Positions 15,772-24,039 of a DNA stretch of 64,000 nt are shown here, one piece after another. Source of the stretch: Desulfoferrobacter suflitae (lineage in GTDB: Bacteria; Desulfobacterota; Syntrophobacteria; Syntrophobacterales; Syntrophobacteraceae). Both the position numbers and the translations under genes were made by a program. Each line of letters starts with the position of its first letter. The first letter of the stretch is position 1. The stretch covers positions 62,001-126,000 of the forward strand of contig NZ_JAIBKA010000001.1 of NCBI RefSeq assembly GCF_022603395.1, given 5' to 3'. Under the pieces are notes generated by a model. The model made no database searches. It saw nothing but the letters and a program-made list of their open reading frames with translations, and was not told where the DNA came from.

Positions 15772-16314
15772 GTGGACAAGCACCTGATCAAACTCAGCAA
15801 ATTCTTAAGCCTTGTGCTTCGGCATAAGCTGCGGAAGATCGGCCTTTCCCTTGATGAAGGCGGATGGGCCTCGGTTGACGAGCTTATCCAGAGGGCAAGG
15901 GAACATGGCGTGCCCCTCGACTTGGAGACTCTCCAGGAGGTCGTTGAGCAAAACGACAAGCAGCGATTCACCATTAGTGACGATGGCCGAAAGATCAGAG
16001 CCAACCAGGGTCATTCCATTCCCGTCGACTTGGGCCTGGAACCCATGCAACCCCCCGATCAGCTATACCATGGCACTTCATCAAGGTTTCTGGAGTCGAT
16101 CAAGTTGCACGGAATTCGACGGCGAAAAAGGCACCACGTGCACCTTTCTCCCGATCGTGAAACCGCCTTCCGGGTCGGGCAGCGACACGGCTGGCCGGTT
16201 GTCCTCACCGTCCTGGCCGGCCGCATGCACCAAAGCGGATACCTCTTCTACCTCTCAGCTAATGGGGTGTGGCTGGTGAGCCAAGTCCCGCCTGAATTCA
16301 TCGTGTTTCCTTGA
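15772..16314 (+). CDS. kptA: RNA 2'-phosphotransferase, Tpt1/KptA family
   Basis: This is a 180-residue protein starting at GTG. It is full length for bacterial KptA (about 180-200). Conserved features are visible: LSLVLRH near the N-terminus (catalytic Arg), the winged-helix half, then LYHGTSSRFLESI, HVHLSPDRETAFRVGQRHG and the C-terminal FYLSANGVWLVSQVPPEFI. Tpt1/KptA enzymes move an internal RNA 2'-phosphate onto NAD+, giving ADP-ribose 1'',2''-cyclic phosphate. Some also ADP-ribosylate 5'-phosphorylated RNA or DNA ends. Most bacteria lack tRNA splicing that leaves a 2'-phosphate, so its island setting next to defence genes suggests RNA repair. It stands alone, with no partner ligase beside it. 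Confidence 0.92.
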   Translation: MDKHLIKLSKFLSLVLRHKLRKIGLSLDEGGWASVDELIQRAREHGVPLDLETLQEVVEQNDKQRFTISDDGRKIRANQGHSIPVDLGLEPMQPPDQLYHGTSSRFLESIKLHGIRRRKRHHVHLSPDRETAFRVGQRHGWPVVLTVLAGRMHQSGYLFYLSANGVWLVSQVPPEFIVFP

Positions 16315-16413
16315 CCTCACTATGCTGAGGAATCAAGCCCGCCGCCGCGGAAGCAATGAGCCTAATTTGTAAGATCTTTGACGAGCTTGAAGAAAGTGCC
16401 CGCCACACGGCTG

Positions 16414-17517
16414 TTACCGATACTTCGCCCTAATCCTGAGCCCGCTCAACCTGATGCCAATCAACCGCACCCGTTTCTTGAATTCGAATCTTTCTAAGCA
16501 GCTCAAGGCCGTGCTCCGGATAATCCCGGCATCATCGATCGCTTCATTCAAGGTCTTTCCCCGCGTATGGGTCTTAAAGTCACTGAAGCGCACTTTAACG
16601 GTAACCGTTCTGGACTCGAATCCACCCTTTCGAATTTCCTCGACTACTTCATCTGTGAGATGGATTAGCGTCTCTGCCAGGATCTGTCGGTTACCAATGT
16701 CTTTTTCGAAAGTGGTTTCTCTGCTGCTCGATTTCGGAACCCAGTTGGTCACCAGCGGGCGGTCATCGATACCGCGCGATGCCTCGTAGAGATAGTTCCC
16801 ATGCGAAGCCCCGAACTCACTTACAAGCACTTGGCGAGATGCGGAGGCAATCTCGCCGATGGTGCGAATACCCATGCGCTTGAGGCGCTCATCCGTTTTC
16901 GGTCCCACCCCATACAGCTTTTTTGCAGGAAGCGGCCAGATGCGGGCCGGGACGTCCTCCTGGGTGAGGATGGTCAGCCCGTCGGGCTTCTCAAGATCCG
17001 ATGCAATCTTTGCAAGCAGCTTGTTGGGGGCAATGCCGATGGAGCAGGTGAGCCCCTGAGCCGACCATATCCGGTTTTTTATTCCTCGCGCGATGGCCTC
17101 CGATGGTTGCTCTACGCGGGTAATATCCAGATATGCTTCATCGATGCCGCCGTCTTCCATGATGGGACTGAATTCGTGAAGGATGCGTTTGATTTGCTCT
17201 GACACCCTTGAGTATTCCTTATAGTCCACCGGCAGAAAAACCGCTTGGGGGCAGAGCTTAAGGGCTGTCCTCAAAGGCATCGCCGAGTGGATGCCAAACT
17301 GCCGTGCCTCGTAAGAAGCCGTGGATACCACCCCTCTTTTGGTCGGATCGCCGCGGCCCCCAACCACTACGGGCTCTCCAATCAATTCAGGATGCCGTTT
17401 GAGCTCTATGGCCGCAAAGAAGGCGTCCATGTCGATGTGCAAGATACGTTGCATCGGATGAAATCTGTCCCCCGGGAAACCAAGTGCTTCTGTAGAAGCC
17501 TCCTCTCTCTCGCCCAT
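16414..17517 (-). CDS. dinB: DNA polymerase IV (Y-family, translesion)
   Basis: This is a Y-family polymerase of about 350-370 residues. Motifs: ILHIDMDAFFAAIE (catalytic Asp), VSTASYEARQFGIHSAMPL, the second catalytic site GGIDEAYLDIT (D-E pair), and helix-hairpin-helix segments LPAKKLYGVGPKTDERLKRMG. The little-finger domain ends in RIRAKYR. I start it at ATG 17,517, which has AAGG six bases upstream; the ATG at 17,454, next to the usual family N-terminus, is an alternative. DinB extends mismatched or damaged templates at the cost of fidelity. It is often SOS controlled, but no clear LexA box was seen. Confidence 0.92.
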   Translation of the reverse strand: MGEREEASTEALGFPGDRFHPMQRILHIDMDAFFAAIELKRHPELIGEPVVVGGRGDPTKRGVVSTASYEARQFGIHSAMPLRTALKLCPQAVFLPVDYKEYSRVSEQIKRILHEFSPIMEDGGIDEAYLDITRVEQPSEAIARGIKNRIWSAQGLTCSIGIAPNKLLAKIASDLEKPDGLTILTQEDVPARIWPLPAKKLYGVGPKTDERLKRMGIRTIGEIASASRQVLVSEFGASHGNYLYEASRGIDDRPLVTNWVPKSSSRETTFEKDIGNRQILAETLIHLTDEVVEEIRKGGFESRTVTVKVRFSDFKTHTRGKTLNEAIDDAGIIRSTALSCLERFEFKKRVRLIGIRLSGLRIRAKYR

Positions 17518-17652
17518 CTCCACCCTTCAGCTCGCTGCTCAACACGAATGCCCTGCAGTGGGTAATATAGTACCTAATAATGCAGCAAAAAGAGTCATAT
17601 GGCTGGTCCACCCCTTTTATTTTGACTCTATCCTAAAAAAATGGGGGATGGA

Positions 17653-17976
17653 ATGGGGGAATCACAGGTCGCGTTCGGAAAACGCATCCGCAAGCTGAGA
17701 GAGCAGTTAGGACTCACCCAGACGCAGCTTGCCGAAAAGGCTAATCTTTCGGTCAAACATCTTGGAGAGTTCGAACGAGGTCGGGGAAATCCCACTTTCG
17801 CGACCATCGAAAATCTTGCGGAAGCGTTGCATGTCTCGCCTGTCGAAATGTTTGCCTACGACCAGGAACGTCTATCTGCCGAGGAAATTAGAACCGAGAT
17901 CCATGAGATGATCGATACCATCGACGACGAGAGATGCCGGCTGGTGCATAAGCTGCTCAGGTCGCTGTTCAGATAG
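17653..17976 (+). CDS. XRE-family helix-turn-helix regulator
   Basis: This is a protein of about 107 residues. Codons 5-65 hold a classical Cro/CI-type HTH: FGKRIRKLREQLGLTQTQLA, then LSVKHLGEFERGRGNPTFAT and IENLAEALHVSPVEMF. The C-terminal 40 residues form an amphipathic helix, probably for dimerisation. The ATG at 17,653 has GGGGGA close upstream; another ATG lies four codons earlier with no ribosome-binding site. It stands between dinB (divergent) and a 620-bp gap, so it may repress its own promoter or dinB. Single-domain regulators like this are common on mobile islands. The target is unknown. Confidence 0.85.
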   Translation: MGESQVAFGKRIRKLREQLGLTQTQLAEKANLSVKHLGEFERGRGNPTFATIENLAEALHVSPVEMFAYDQERLSAEEIRTEIHEMIDTIDDERCRLVHKLLRSLFR

Positions 17977-18601
17977 CCGGCGGCATTCATGATCGTCAGT
18001 TCGGGCGGATAATCGGAAAAAAGACATCCGCTTGGACCTCTCCGAAATCTTGAGGATCGGTATAATTCTAATTTCTGAAAAACTCGACAGGTCCGCTCGC
18101 CGCTCGATCGCAAAGTGAAAATACCATCTGGAAAATCCCCGGGAGCACACGCTTTCCTCTAATTTGGCGACTCGTGTTCGTCCCCCGCGCAAGTTTTCTC
18201 CTCCTATCTGTATAATGTTAATAGTGTTACCCAATGCATTTTTAGCAATGCCCCGGGGTCCACGAACAAGGCAGGACCGGCGGAATATCCCTGCCTGTTC
18301 TGAGCGATTCCAGTGGGGCGTCATCTCGAGGAGTCTTCTCCTTTAACGGGCGACGAGAAATCCTCGGGGCACTCGAAAGATTTATGTCCGGCGCTCAGAG
18401 CGCTTTCTCTGCCGCTCTTGTACCGTGGAATACTGAGTGCCGGATCGAAACGACCGAAGCTGAGCGGCATTCTTCCATACTTTTAAGAGCATGATTTAGG
18501 CGTGCGGATGGCCAGACCCTGGCACATTCTCAGATGGCGCCGCCTAAAACTTAAAACCTGAAACCTGAAACTTAAAACCTATACAAACAGGGGGGCCACG
18601 G
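17977..18601. other. Long non-coding gap with a short direct repeat
   Basis: No convincing gene is seen; open frames here have no ribosome-binding sites and odd composition. Just before the receiver gene, 18,546-18,580 is a run of near-identical units of the form AAACTTAAAACCTGAAACC, a low-complexity direct repeat. GGGGGG precedes the next start codon. The first half could hold an untranslated leader, but I see no defined structure. Confidence 0.4.
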
Positions 18602-19309
18602 ATGACGACAGCAATACCTGTATTGATCGTTGACGACGAGGAGTCAATGCTCGACTCTCTGGGCATGTTTCTCGAGGACGAGGGGTACGAAGTCCATCTT
18701 GCCACTGACGGCGAGAAAGCCCTCGAGGCTTTCGGCACGGTCGAACCACGCGCCGTGGTGACGGATTTGCGCATGCCCCGGCTATCGGGAATTGACCTCA
18801 TCCGCCACATTAGATCCAAAGACCCCTATGTTCCCGTTCTCATCATGACCGCCTACGGCTCCCTGGAAGGAGCGGTTGCCGCCATTCGGTTGAATGTTTC
18901 CGATTTCATCGAAAAGCCCATTGACCTCGATTACCTGAAAGGGGCCTTGCATCGAGCATGTAATAAGATGCGTGATACCAGTCGGATACGCTTTGAGGAC
19001 AGCCAACTGCGCGAACAGCTGGCGCTTGTGCAAGGCCATCTGGAGAGATACGAAGAAAGGATGAGTGACCTGAGGTCGTTGGCATTGGCTATAAGAATAT
19101 TGGCCGAAGTGGTGCGCAGAGCGGATAGCCGTCTGGCGCATCTGCCTTACCGACCTGAGATCCTGGAGATCGCACAACTTGGCGTCGAGGACCTCAAAGC
19201 GATGAAGGAAAAGGCACTCTACCTGGAGCAGACCATTCGTTCCATACTGAGGCGGGTTGGCGATTGCGCGGGTTTCCCCGATGATTATCTGGAAGGCGGG
19301 AATGATTGA
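18602..19309 (+). CDS. Response regulator receiver protein without a DNA-binding output
   Basis: This is a 235-residue protein. Residues 5-120 are a CheY-like receiver: VLIVDDEES (acidic pocket), VVTDLRMPRLSG (phospho-acceptor Asp), LIMTAYGS (Thr switch) and FIEKPIDLDYL (conserved Lys). The rest (125-235) is helical with heptad-like charged patterns (QLREQLALVQGHLERYEERM) and no recognisable HTH, HD-GYP, GGDEF or AAA domain. It may act by protein contact, dimerisation or as a phosphate sink. No histidine kinase lies alongside. It overlaps the convergent repressor gene by 25 bases at the 3' ends. Confidence 0.88.
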   Translation: MTTAIPVLIVDDEESMLDSLGMFLEDEGYEVHLATDGEKALEAFGTVEPRAVVTDLRMPRLSGIDLIRHIRSKDPYVPVLIMTAYGSLEGAVAAIRLNVSDFIEKPIDLDYLKGALHRACNKMRDTSRIRFEDSQLREQLALVQGHLERYEERMSDLRSLALAIRILAEVVRRADSRLAHLPYRPEILEIAQLGVEDLKAMKEKALYLEQTIRSILRRVGDCAGFPDDYLEGGND

Positions 19310-19770
19310 AATGCGCTATTTTTTTCGCTCTTGTCGTCGTCGATCTGCACGTTCTCTATTCCCAGCTTCTCCAACATCGAATCCAGATAGTGGATCATCC
19401 TGTCCATTGCTTTCCATCGGATATGCATGGTGGTCTGGTATTCGATAAGGCCCTGGATCGCCTTTAACGCCAAAGGATCCATGTCCACCAGCTTTTCCAC
19501 CACCTCGGCAAGGCAATCATTGCGGTCCAGCGCAGCCACGATGGGCTCAAACCGGGCAAGTTTGTCGCAACTTTTTAACCCTTGTCCGGTGAGAAGCCAC
19601 CGGGGAGATATATCAAATTGTTCACATACACGAACGATAAACTCGGCGGTAGGAACGCGACCCCCCTGCACGTAGGCATGGACTGTAGTGTGAACAAATC
19701 CAAGCTTGCGTGCAAATTCCCGTATACTCATATCTCCTTGAATTTCTTTCAATCTGTTCGCGATTTGCAT
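19285..19770 (-). CDS. CI-like HTH repressor (XRE superfamily)
   Basis: This is a 161-residue protein. ATG at 19,770 is chosen for the GGAAGG eight bases upstream. The N-terminus, IANRLKEIQGDMSIREFARK and GFVHTTVHAYVQGGRVPTAE, is a phage-repressor-like HTH, followed by FIVRVCEQFDISPRWLLTGQG, a motif common in CI-type regulators that lack a peptidase. No LexA/S24 Ser-Lys cleavage motif is visible in the rest, so it is not an SOS-cleavable repressor. The C-terminal half is helical (oligomerisation). As an island-resident repressor it may control nearby mobile functions. The target is unknown. Confidence 0.8.
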   Translation of the reverse strand: MQIANRLKEIQGDMSIREFARKLGFVHTTVHAYVQGGRVPTAEFIVRVCEQFDISPRWLLTGQGLKSCDKLARFEPIVAALDRNDCLAEVVEKLVDMDPLALKAIQGLIEYQTTMHIRWKAMDRMIHYLDSMLEKLGIENVQIDDDKSEKNSAFQSFPPSR

Positions 19771-20005
19771 CACTTTTTCCTTCCAAGCTACAAACCCCAC
19801 GGCACAGTGACCCGGCTGATCCTGTCACGTCTCAATGAAAATCCAGTGCCTTGTCGCTTGCTAATAATTTGTTGGCAGTATCAAAAAACCGGCCACCGGG
19901 TGCATCAAAATCCATCGTTGCCATCTTGTGTCACCAAAAACGTTGGGGGAAAGACCACATGACTGATCTCAAAAAAAGTGAAAAGGAACTAAACATCTTC
20001 AGAGG

Positions 20006-20598
20006 TTGTGGGAAAAGGGGACCAATGAAGTAAATCGACTGATCGTGCAGGTTCCGTTTGACGAGCATCCCCGGGAAAAGCTGCTGACCAGAGGGCCTGG
20101 TGCATTGTCTGATCTTGAGCTCATGGCGATCCTGCTCGGAAGCGGCACAAGCTCCAGTGACGTGTTTGCGTTGGCCGACCGTATGCTGACAGCCTTCAAC
20201 CTGAAAGACACACATCTGGACGTAAACGAACTGCTAAAAATCGAAGGAGTCGGACCAGCCAGGGCAGCCGCGGTTGCTTATTCAAATAAGAACACCTGAT
20301 TTGCATTTCCCTGAACGCCGCAAACGAAATGCTTGCCATCCGCACCGTAACGGTTGGCCTGGTCGACCGCGTCCACATTCATCCCCGCGAGGTATTTGCC
20401 AATCCGATCACTGATCGAGCCACAGCCATCATCATCGCGCACAACCATCCTTCCGGAAACGTGAAACCGAGCGAGGACGACAAGTTGGTCACCCAGGAGC
20501 TGAAAACCGCCGGCAAGATCCTGGGGATTCAACTGCTGGATCACATCATTTTCAACGACAAGGACCACTACAGCTTTCTCGAAAACGGTCGGCTCTGA
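20006..20598 (+). pseudogene. radC: Broken radC (internal deletion plus frameshift)
   Basis: The N-terminal part (20,006-20,299) encodes the RadC UPF0758 helix-hairpin-helix region: HPREKLLTRGPGALSDLELM and IEGVGPARAAAV. The JAB/MPN-like part continues in a different frame from about 20,290 to 20,598: EHLICISLNAANEMLAIRT, HIHPREVF, the metal site HNHPSGN and ILGIQLLDHIIF. The junction loses roughly 35-45 residues that normally link the two halves, and the first frame ends in a TGA. Both pieces keep good family signatures, so the break is recent. RadC homologues are frequent passengers of integrated elements. A functional short MPN protein from the second half cannot be excluded, but it lacks a clear start site. 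Confidence 0.8.
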
Positions 20599-20736
20599 TT
20601 TTCAATTGCCGATGAATCTGCCTTTTGCAGTCATCCGATGACATCCGCCCAACGCCACTTGTTGTTCCATGTTCGCCGCAGTGTCTATTGTCAATGCCCA
20701 CGAAGTGATAAAGGAGGCACGCGACCGGCGTCAGAC

Positions 20737-21486
20737 TCAGATCTGCTCGGGTGGGATGCTGTCGGGGCGGTAGGCTGTGCGATAATTGATTCCGGCCTTC
20801 CTCAACCGCTTCTCGACACCCGGGTTGAAGAAGACCAGCTCTTCGATCTCGATTTCCTCCAGCTCCCGCGCTATTCGAGCAAGTCTTTTGCCAAGAGCAT
20901 CTATGTTCTCCACTGACGAGAAGCTCACCATCACTGCCGCGTGACTGGCCACAACAGCCCGCATGAGATTCTCCAAGGCTTGCAGCTGCAAAGTGAAACC
21001 GGCGGGGTTTGCTCCGGTCAGCCGGGAGAATTCTTGCGCCGTGGTACCTTTCAAGCTCACTCTGACATATAGATTTTCATGCCTTGCGAGAGCCTCGGCA
21101 TAGTGGTCGTCATAGCCGATCAGGATCCCGTTGGTCTCGAGGATAAACTCGAGCTCTTTCGGCATGAGATCGAGCACCTGGAGGAGATGCTCTTTTGCAA
21201 GAGTTGGCTCGCTTCCGCTGATCCTCACTTGCCGGAAGCCTTTCTTCGAAGCAATGCCGGTGAGCTTTCGAGCAACCTCCCGAGGGGAGTGGAATTTGCC
21301 GCTTTGGTGCGGGCGGGCCACGCTCTCGTACGACCAGCAGAATATGCACTGAAGACAGCAGCCCACGCAGTCCGCCGTGGCAATGCCTCCATAGAACCTG
21401 GCCGGCCTGAAGCGCGAATACCTCCTCTCGTCTCCCCGGCAAACGATCCTTGCCGTCTCCATTGCTCTCTTCACGGGATCGAACAT
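20737..21486 (-). CDS. Radical SAM protein
   Basis: This protein of about 249 residues starts at ATG 21,486 (MFDPVKRAMET), with GGGGA a few bases upstream; an open frame extends further but overlaps the divergent gene. The iron-sulfur motif is C43-x3-C47-x2-C50 within CCLQCIFCW. A SAM-binding glycine/Glu region follows (RISGSEPTLAKEHLL), then FILETNGILIGYD and YVRVSLKGT, the usual radical-SAM barrel strands. It resembles activase-like or molybdopterin-type radical SAM proteins (COG2108/COG0535 class), but no SPASM cluster is visible. It is divergent from the DUF362 gene and probably shares its promoter region. The substrate is unknown. Confidence 0.85.
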   Translation of the reverse strand: MFDPVKRAMETARIVCRGDERRYSRFRPARFYGGIATADCVGCCLQCIFCWSYESVARPHQSGKFHSPREVARKLTGIASKKGFRQVRISGSEPTLAKEHLLQVLDLMPKELEFILETNGILIGYDDHYAEALARHENLYVRVSLKGTTAQEFSRLTGANPAGFTLQLQALENLMRAVVASHAAVMVSFSSVENIDALGKRLARIARELEEIEIEELVFFNPGVEKRLRKAGINYRTAYRPDSIPPEQI

Positions 21487-21650
21487 AGTATCCCCAACTC
21501 CCAATAAATAATAATCGTAAACAGAGGGTGACTCAAAAAGCCCCTTATGATAACTTGCCATTGACGGCGGATCCAATAGTCTCGGGCTGAGCATCCAATC
21601 GATGGATTCACCCACGGACAAAGCTTCAGCCGGCCAAGGAGGAGAGAACA

Positions 21651-22544
21651 ATGAGTCGAGTCGCTCTGGTGAGGACCACCCATCGCGAACATGGCGTCAA
21701 GGCTTCTATCGCCGCTTTGCAGGTAAATCCGGTGAAAGGAAAAGAGGTCCTGATCAAGCCCAACTTCAATACCGCGGACCGCTGTCCGGGCTCGACTCAC
21801 AACGACACACTGCTGGCTTTGGTGGACGAGCTCTGGGCGATGGGCGCCAAATCCATCAGCCTGGGAGAGCGCAGCTATCCTCTGACCGCCGAGGTCATGC
21901 AGAAAAAAGGGGTTGTTCCCCTTCTGCGGGAAAGAGGCGTTGAGATTATCGATTTTGATCACCTCGCAAAGTCCGACTGGATCGGGTTCCGGCCCAAAGA
22001 CAGTCACTGGCCCAATGGATTTCGGATCGCGCGTCCCATCCTTGAAACCGAGTGCCTGGTTTCCACCTGCTGCCTCAAGACCCACCAATACGGCGGCACC
22101 TTCACTATGTCACTCAAGCTGCACGTAGGGGTGGTTCCGACGTCTCGCCACGGCTTCAACTACATGAGCGAACTGCACAGTTCCCCTCACCAGAGAAAGA
22201 TGATCGCCGAGATCAACGCCCCGTTCCAACCGAAGCTGATCGTACTGGACGGAATCGATGCCTTCGTTGACGGCGGTCCGATGACAGGCACCCGGGCCAA
22301 GGGCGACCTGTTCCTGGCCTCGACCGATCGGGTGGCCATTGACGCGACGGGAGTGGCGGTCCTGAAGGTATTAGGCAGCAATCCGGCCATCATGAACCGT
22401 AAAACATTCGACCAGGAGCAGATCGCTCGAGCCGTCGAACTCGGCCTGGGAACAGCATCCCCCGCTGAAATCGAGCTGTTTTCACCGGATGAGGAAAGCG
22501 AAGAATTTTGCGCGATGGTTCGCGAGATGCTGAGCAAAGGCTAG
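21651..22544 (+). CDS. DUF362 domain-containing protein
   Basis: This is a 297-residue protein with an ideal ribosome-binding site (AAGGAGG, nine bases before ATG). It follows the DUF362 pattern: MSRVALVRT, then KEVLIKPNFN, PGSTHNDTLLALVDELWAMG, an internal VSTCCLKTHQYGGTFTMSLK and LIVLDGIDAFVDGGPMTGT. It has no ferredoxin-like CxxCxxCxxxC extension, unlike many DUF362 proteins, but two adjacent cysteines (STCCLK) sit in the conserved core. The family is widespread in anaerobes and its biochemical role is unsettled. It is paired head to head with a radical SAM gene; whether these two belong to the island or predate it is unclear. Confidence 0.85.
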   Translation: MSRVALVRTTHREHGVKASIAALQVNPVKGKEVLIKPNFNTADRCPGSTHNDTLLALVDELWAMGAKSISLGERSYPLTAEVMQKKGVVPLLRERGVEIIDFDHLAKSDWIGFRPKDSHWPNGFRIARPILETECLVSTCCLKTHQYGGTFTMSLKLHVGVVPTSRHGFNYMSELHSSPHQRKMIAEINAPFQPKLIVLDGIDAFVDGGPMTGTRAKGDLFLASTDRVAIDATGVAVLKVLGSNPAIMNRKTFDQEQIARAVELGLGTASPAEIELFSPDEESEEFCAMVREMLSKG

Positions 22545-23337
22545 GGCAGTCGTTGGCCTTGGTCAGGTTCCATCAATCCCAGTGTGCTTGCACGCATTAA
22601 TGCATTAATCCCATTCCGCAACTTCCGGCCGCCCCTGTCGGGCGTTCTAACCCGGACAGGCTCCATAGAAATCGAATTGCATCGAGCCCTGCTCCCGGCC
22701 GCCGAATCCTCTAGGGGGCAGGTCACAGCCTCTCGTCAGGCAACAGCAAATATAGGCTGTTTAAGTCCTTTCCTTAGGTGCATTGTACTTCGAAGGCAGC
22801 CCGCGTTTTTTCTCGGTTGGATCGGCATAAATGATGCGCTCGCGCCTCGCTCTGCCTTTCCTTTCGCCCTTGCTCCGGAGTCCGCTCCACAATGACTCCT
22901 TAGGGTCGTTTGCGTACTTTCTCATCAATTTTCTGACTGATACATCAAAATAATGCTTGACATCTGACTCATACGTCAAATAGCCTGAAGACAATGCCCA
23001 CTTAGACAACGCTGTGAAAACAATCGACCCGCGTAACGCGGTAAATGAAATGATTCCAAAATGCTTTGGCTGCCAGTCCCTTCGAAACAGCCAGAATCTC
23101 TGGTCGGAATCAGCGGCAGTAATCAATCAAGGAAACAAGCCGCCCCGAGTTGGGCGGAGCCTGTCCAACTGAAGGTCGAATTGAGCCAATTTGCGTTGCT
23201 CAAGTCTCTCTTTTCTATCGGCCACATAACATCAGGGGCTTTGCAAGACTTTGTGTATGAATTTTTCAATCTGTTCTGCCACCCGATTGCTTTTATTGAG
23301 TGAGGCAGCGGCAAGCGATACAAAATGAGGTGTGATT
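22545..23337. other. Non-coding gap with one doubtful small frame
   Basis: No gene is firmly supported. A minus-strand frame (22,761-23,126, 121 codons from a TTG) encodes a basic C-terminus (LRSKGERKGRARRERIIYAD) and could be a small hypothetical protein. It has no ribosome-binding site and no family resemblance that I can name. The rest shows nothing regular. Confidence 0.3.
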
Positions 23338-23700
23338 ATGTGTGAAGCAGAGAACAGGGCGAAAGAGACGAACACACAGCAGCAAATCCGCGATACATAC
23401 CGCCTCATCGAGGAGTGGTGTGCAAAGAATCCGGGTACGGGGTCCGCTCTTGGCCTCATGCGTCTCGTCCTCTCCCTCTATAACGGCAGGACCTGGTCGT
23501 TCTCAGTCCCCGTGTGCATTTGGGACTTGGACGGCGCCCGCGCCGAGTGAGCGAAGACAATCATCATCGATTACCTCAATCGCGGAGAAAGCGACGAACT
23601 GCTCGATCTGGGGCGCAAGTTCGCAGCGTTGATCAATTCTCTTCCATCCCCTGCAAGTCACCCGCCCCGCCCGCCAGCCACCACGGATTCATCCACCTAG
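23338..23700 (+). pseudogene. Small island gene interrupted by an in-frame TGA
   Basis: An ATG with GAGGTG five bases upstream opens a 70-codon frame (MCEAENRAKETNTQQQIRDT...LVLSLYNGRTWSFS...WDLDGARAE) ending in TGA at 23,548-23,550. The same frame then continues another 49 codons with protein-like composition (AKTIIIDYLNRGESDELLDL, then KFAALINSLPSP) to a TAG at 23,698, exactly abutting the excisionase-like gene. The most economical reading is one 120-residue gene with a nonsense mutation. A real 70-residue product plus chance, or recoding, are alternatives. The LSLYNG motif resembles small phage/island proteins of unknown function. Confidence 0.5.
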
Positions 23701-24039
23701 ATGACATCTGCCGATTTCACCGGTTTGCTGTGGTTACACAAGAACAGAGACTGGATTTCGGCAAAGAAAGCTATGCAACAACCTAAACCGAAGATGCAGA
23801 CAGTCGTAACACCGCGCTATGCCAAAGGATACAATGAGCTTGGCAGCTACCTTGGAGGTGTGACGGAAAACACCTTGCGCAAATGGGTAAGAATGGGTAT
23901 GCCTGTTTATATGGTTGACGGTGTAAGGCTGTTTAAGCTGTCTAGCATCGATGCGTGGCTTGAGCAGTATTTGGCTGGAAGCACCTCCGAGGCGGATGGC
24001 ATCCGACTGGATGACATCTTGAAGGAGGTGAATGGGTAA
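23701..24039 (+). CDS. Excisionase/AlpA-like winged-HTH protein
   Basis: The protein has up to 112 residues; the exact start is uncertain (ATG at 23,701, 23,773 or 23,794; none has a strong ribosome-binding site). The core, GYNELGSYLGGVTENTLRKW then VRMGMPVYMVDGVRLFKLSS and IDAWLEQYL, is the MerR/AlpA/Xis-type HTH: first helix, recognition helix, wing with a basic residue and a closing Trp helix. Its stop overlaps the integrase start (TAATG) with GGAGG just upstream, so the two are cotranslated. This is the expected order for a recombination-directionality factor and its integrase. Confidence 0.75.
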   Translation: MTSADFTGLLWLHKNRDWISAKKAMQQPKPKMQTVVTPRYAKGYNELGSYLGGVTENTLRKWVRMGMPVYMVDGVRLFKLSSIDAWLEQYLAGSTSEADGIRLDDILKEVNG

